The notes beneath the pieces are model-generated. The model saw nothing but the letters and a program-made list of their open reading frames with translations. It was not told the DNA's origin and did no database searches. From contig JAYWEL010000272.1 in the NCBI GenBank assembly GCA_043779285.1, forward strand, positions 1-15,686: a stretch of DNA of 15,686 bases, written 5' to 3'. A program made the translations under genes and the position numbers. Positions 14,540-15,686 of the stretch are shown piece by piece. Position 1 is the first letter of the stretch, and each line of letters begins with the position of its first letter. The DNA comes from MGR-bin208 sp043779285 (GTDB lineage: Bacteria; Bacteroidota; Bacteroidia; Chitinophagales; Chitinophagaceae).

Positions 14540-15025
14540 ATGAAAAAAATTGCATTCGAAATAAAATGGGCAATCATCTTTACATCCGTTCTTTTACTAT
14601 GGATGGTATTGGAAAGAGTTGCAGGCCTGCACGATCAGTATATTCACCTGCATTCGGTATACAGCAATCTTTTTATTGTGGCAGCTGCAGCAGTTTATGT
14701 TTTTGCATTTAAAGCCAGGAAAAAAATACTGGGCGGAGAAATGTCATACCGGCAGGCATTTACCAGTGGAATAATTATTTCTTTGTTTGTGATGATGCTG
14801 ACACCCTTGTCTCAATACATCGTTTCAACAATCATCACACCACATTATTTTGAAAATGCAATCCGGTATTCTGTAGAGAAAAATTATTTGACTGCCGAAA
14901 AAGCCGCAGAATATTTCAGCCTGAAAAACTATATAATCCAGTCAACCATCTTTGCGCCCATTGCAGGAATTATTATCAGTGCTATTGTTGCGTTATTTTT
15001 TATGACCAAAAAGAAACCGGCATAA
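14540..15025 (+). CDS. DUF4199-family membrane protein (161 aa)
   Basis: A small inner-membrane protein with four predicted helices at about 9-24, 41-58, 75-97 and 133-155. The family-typical phrase GGEMSYRQAFTSGIIIS (65-81) joins helices two and three. ITPHYF (99-104) matches the conserved Pro after helix three. The family is common and nearly restricted to Bacteroidota, and no function is known. It is transcribed away from the thioesterase-RIC operon and shares its upstream gap, so it may share regulation, but nothing in the protein itself points to a stress role. It ends at a bidirectional terminator. Confidence 0.78.
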   Translation: MKKIAFEIKWAIIFTSVLLLWMVLERVAGLHDQYIHLHSVYSNLFIVAAAAVYVFAFKARKKILGGEMSYRQAFTSGIIISLFVMMLTPLSQYIVSTIITPHYFENAIRYSVEKNYLTAEKAAEYFSLKNYIIQSTIFAPIAGIIISAIVALFFMTKKKPA

Positions 15026-15026
15026 A

Positions 15027-15049
15027 AAAAGCGGCACTTGGCCGCTTTT
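15027..15049. terminator. Bidirectional intrinsic terminator
   Basis: AAAAGCGGC (15027-15035), loop ACTTG and GCCGCTTTT (15041-15049) make a perfect 9-bp stem with A residues on one side and T residues on the other, so it can work in both directions. It sits exactly between the convergent DUF4199 and Nfu genes; its left arm begins two bases after the DUF4199 stop. Confidence 0.85.
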
Positions 15050-15068
15050 AAAATATTGGGTAAAATAA

Positions 15069-15665
15069 TTATTCATTTTCTGCAACTACTTCCTGCACTT
15101 CCGGAATCATACGCTTCATCATGCCTTCGATACCGGCTTTCAGGGTAACGATACTCGATGGGCAACCGCTGCAACTTCCCTGCATCACCAGGTTAACCAC
15201 CCCTTCATGATAACTTTTAAACTGAATGGCACCACCATCCATTTCAACGGCCGGACGAACATAATTGTCCAGTAATTCCTTGATTCTTTTTACAATATCA
15301 TTATCATCGGCACTTACTACATTGCTGCTTTCCTGCTTCACGGATTTCAGTTCTTCCTCATTAATAACCAGCTTACCCTCTTCCAGGTAATCTTTCAGAA
15401 AAGTACGGATAGAAGGAATTACATCATCCCATTCGGCATCGGTATTTTTTGTAAGGGTTACAAAATTACTGGCTATGAATACGGCTTTAATAAAAGGGAA
15501 ACCAAACAACTCAGAGGCCAGTGGAGAAGGCTTGCTGCTTTCCACATCGGGGAAGTCGGCACTTTTACCTGGAAATAATAGTTTGTTGGCCACAAACTTC
15601 ATGGTTTCCGGATTCGGGGTCATTTCTGTATAAATACTGATAACGGGATTGCCTGTTTTAATCAT
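15069..15665 (-). CDS. Nfu-type Fe-S cluster carrier (NifU-like), 198 aa
   Basis: A late-acting Fe-S carrier that receives [4Fe-4S] clusters and passes them to target proteins in the cytosol. An N-terminal Nfu domain (YTEMTPNPETMKF at 12-24, then FPFIKAVFIASNFVTLT near 56-72) is followed by a linker. The C-terminal NifU domain (about 124-195) has MDGGAI near 152-157 and C165-x-x-C168 in CSGCPSS, which bind the cluster at a dimer interface. Length is normal for this two-domain form. The start at 15665 gives the MIKTGNPVISIYTEMT opening expected for Chitinophagaceae-like members. It is probably a housekeeping gene. It lies near the RIC operon, but its direction and the terminators on its side argue against co-transcription. 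Confidence 0.92.
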   Translation of the reverse strand: MIKTGNPVISIYTEMTPNPETMKFVANKLLFPGKSADFPDVESSKPSPLASELFGFPFIKAVFIASNFVTLTKNTDAEWDDVIPSIRTFLKDYLEEGKLVINEEELKSVKQESSNVVSADDNDIVKRIKELLDNYVRPAVEMDGGAIQFKSYHEGVVNLVMQGSCSGCPSSIVTLKAGIEGMMKRMIPEVQEVVAENE

Positions 15666-15686
15666 GAGTCTATTTTAAGACAACAA

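Overview
The window comes from an AT-rich member of the Bacteroidota, most likely Chitinophagaceae or a close relative (inference). The reasons are the style of the Nfu and RIC proteins, the weak Shine-Dalgarno signals, promoter-like TAnnTTTG boxes, a DUF4199 membrane protein, and two G/C-rich palindromic repeats of a kind scattered through many Bacteroidota genomes. No tRNA, rRNA, CRISPR array or insertion sequence is visible, and no gene-free stretch exceeds 300 bases.

Positions 1-4342 hold NAD-precursor salvage and envelope genes. A NadR-type nucleoside kinase (cut by the window edge) and the transporter PnuC lie on the minus strand. Between them are two PAP2 phosphatases on the minus strand and an LtaS/EptA-like membrane sulfatase-fold enzyme on the plus strand. 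PnuC would import nicotinamide riboside and the kinase would trap it. The three intervening genes look like a lipid or lipid A head-group module.

Positions 4385-8721 hold amino-acid catabolism on the plus strand: a saccharopine/lysine dehydrogenase-family protein, then two adjacent PLP-dependent beta-eliminating lyases. The first carries the tryptophanase specificity residues (Asp, Val, Ile, His) and the second the tyrosine phenol-lyase residues (Thr, Met, Arg, Phe) at the equivalent sites. Two different palindromic repeats sit at their junction. One supplies the last codons and stop of the first gene; the other encodes part of an extra N-terminus on the second. The region before the first lyase has a tiny ORF with one Trp codon and a G-poor, pyrimidine-rich stretch, which loosely recalls tnaC/Rho attenuation.

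Positions 8778-10586 hold a convergent 602-residue protein. Its first 360 residues carry nitronate monooxygenase/FabK-like FMN-barrel signatures, and it has a Cys-containing C-terminal extension I do not recognise.

Positions 10627-14271 hold a compact minus-strand operon: hot-dog thioesterase, RIC (YtfE/ScdA) di-iron repair protein, U32 protein (TrhP/UbiU type), one-cluster ferredoxin, YhbP-like flavin-fold protein and a small exported helical protein. It ends in a strong hairpin terminator. Three junctions overlap. RIC and the Fe-S proteins suggest a role in anaerobiosis or nitrosative stress. A perfect AATGAC-N4-GTCATT dyad in the divergent upstream region is a candidate operator.

Positions 14540-15665 hold a DUF4199 membrane protein facing an Nfu-type Fe-S carrier, separated by a bidirectional terminator.
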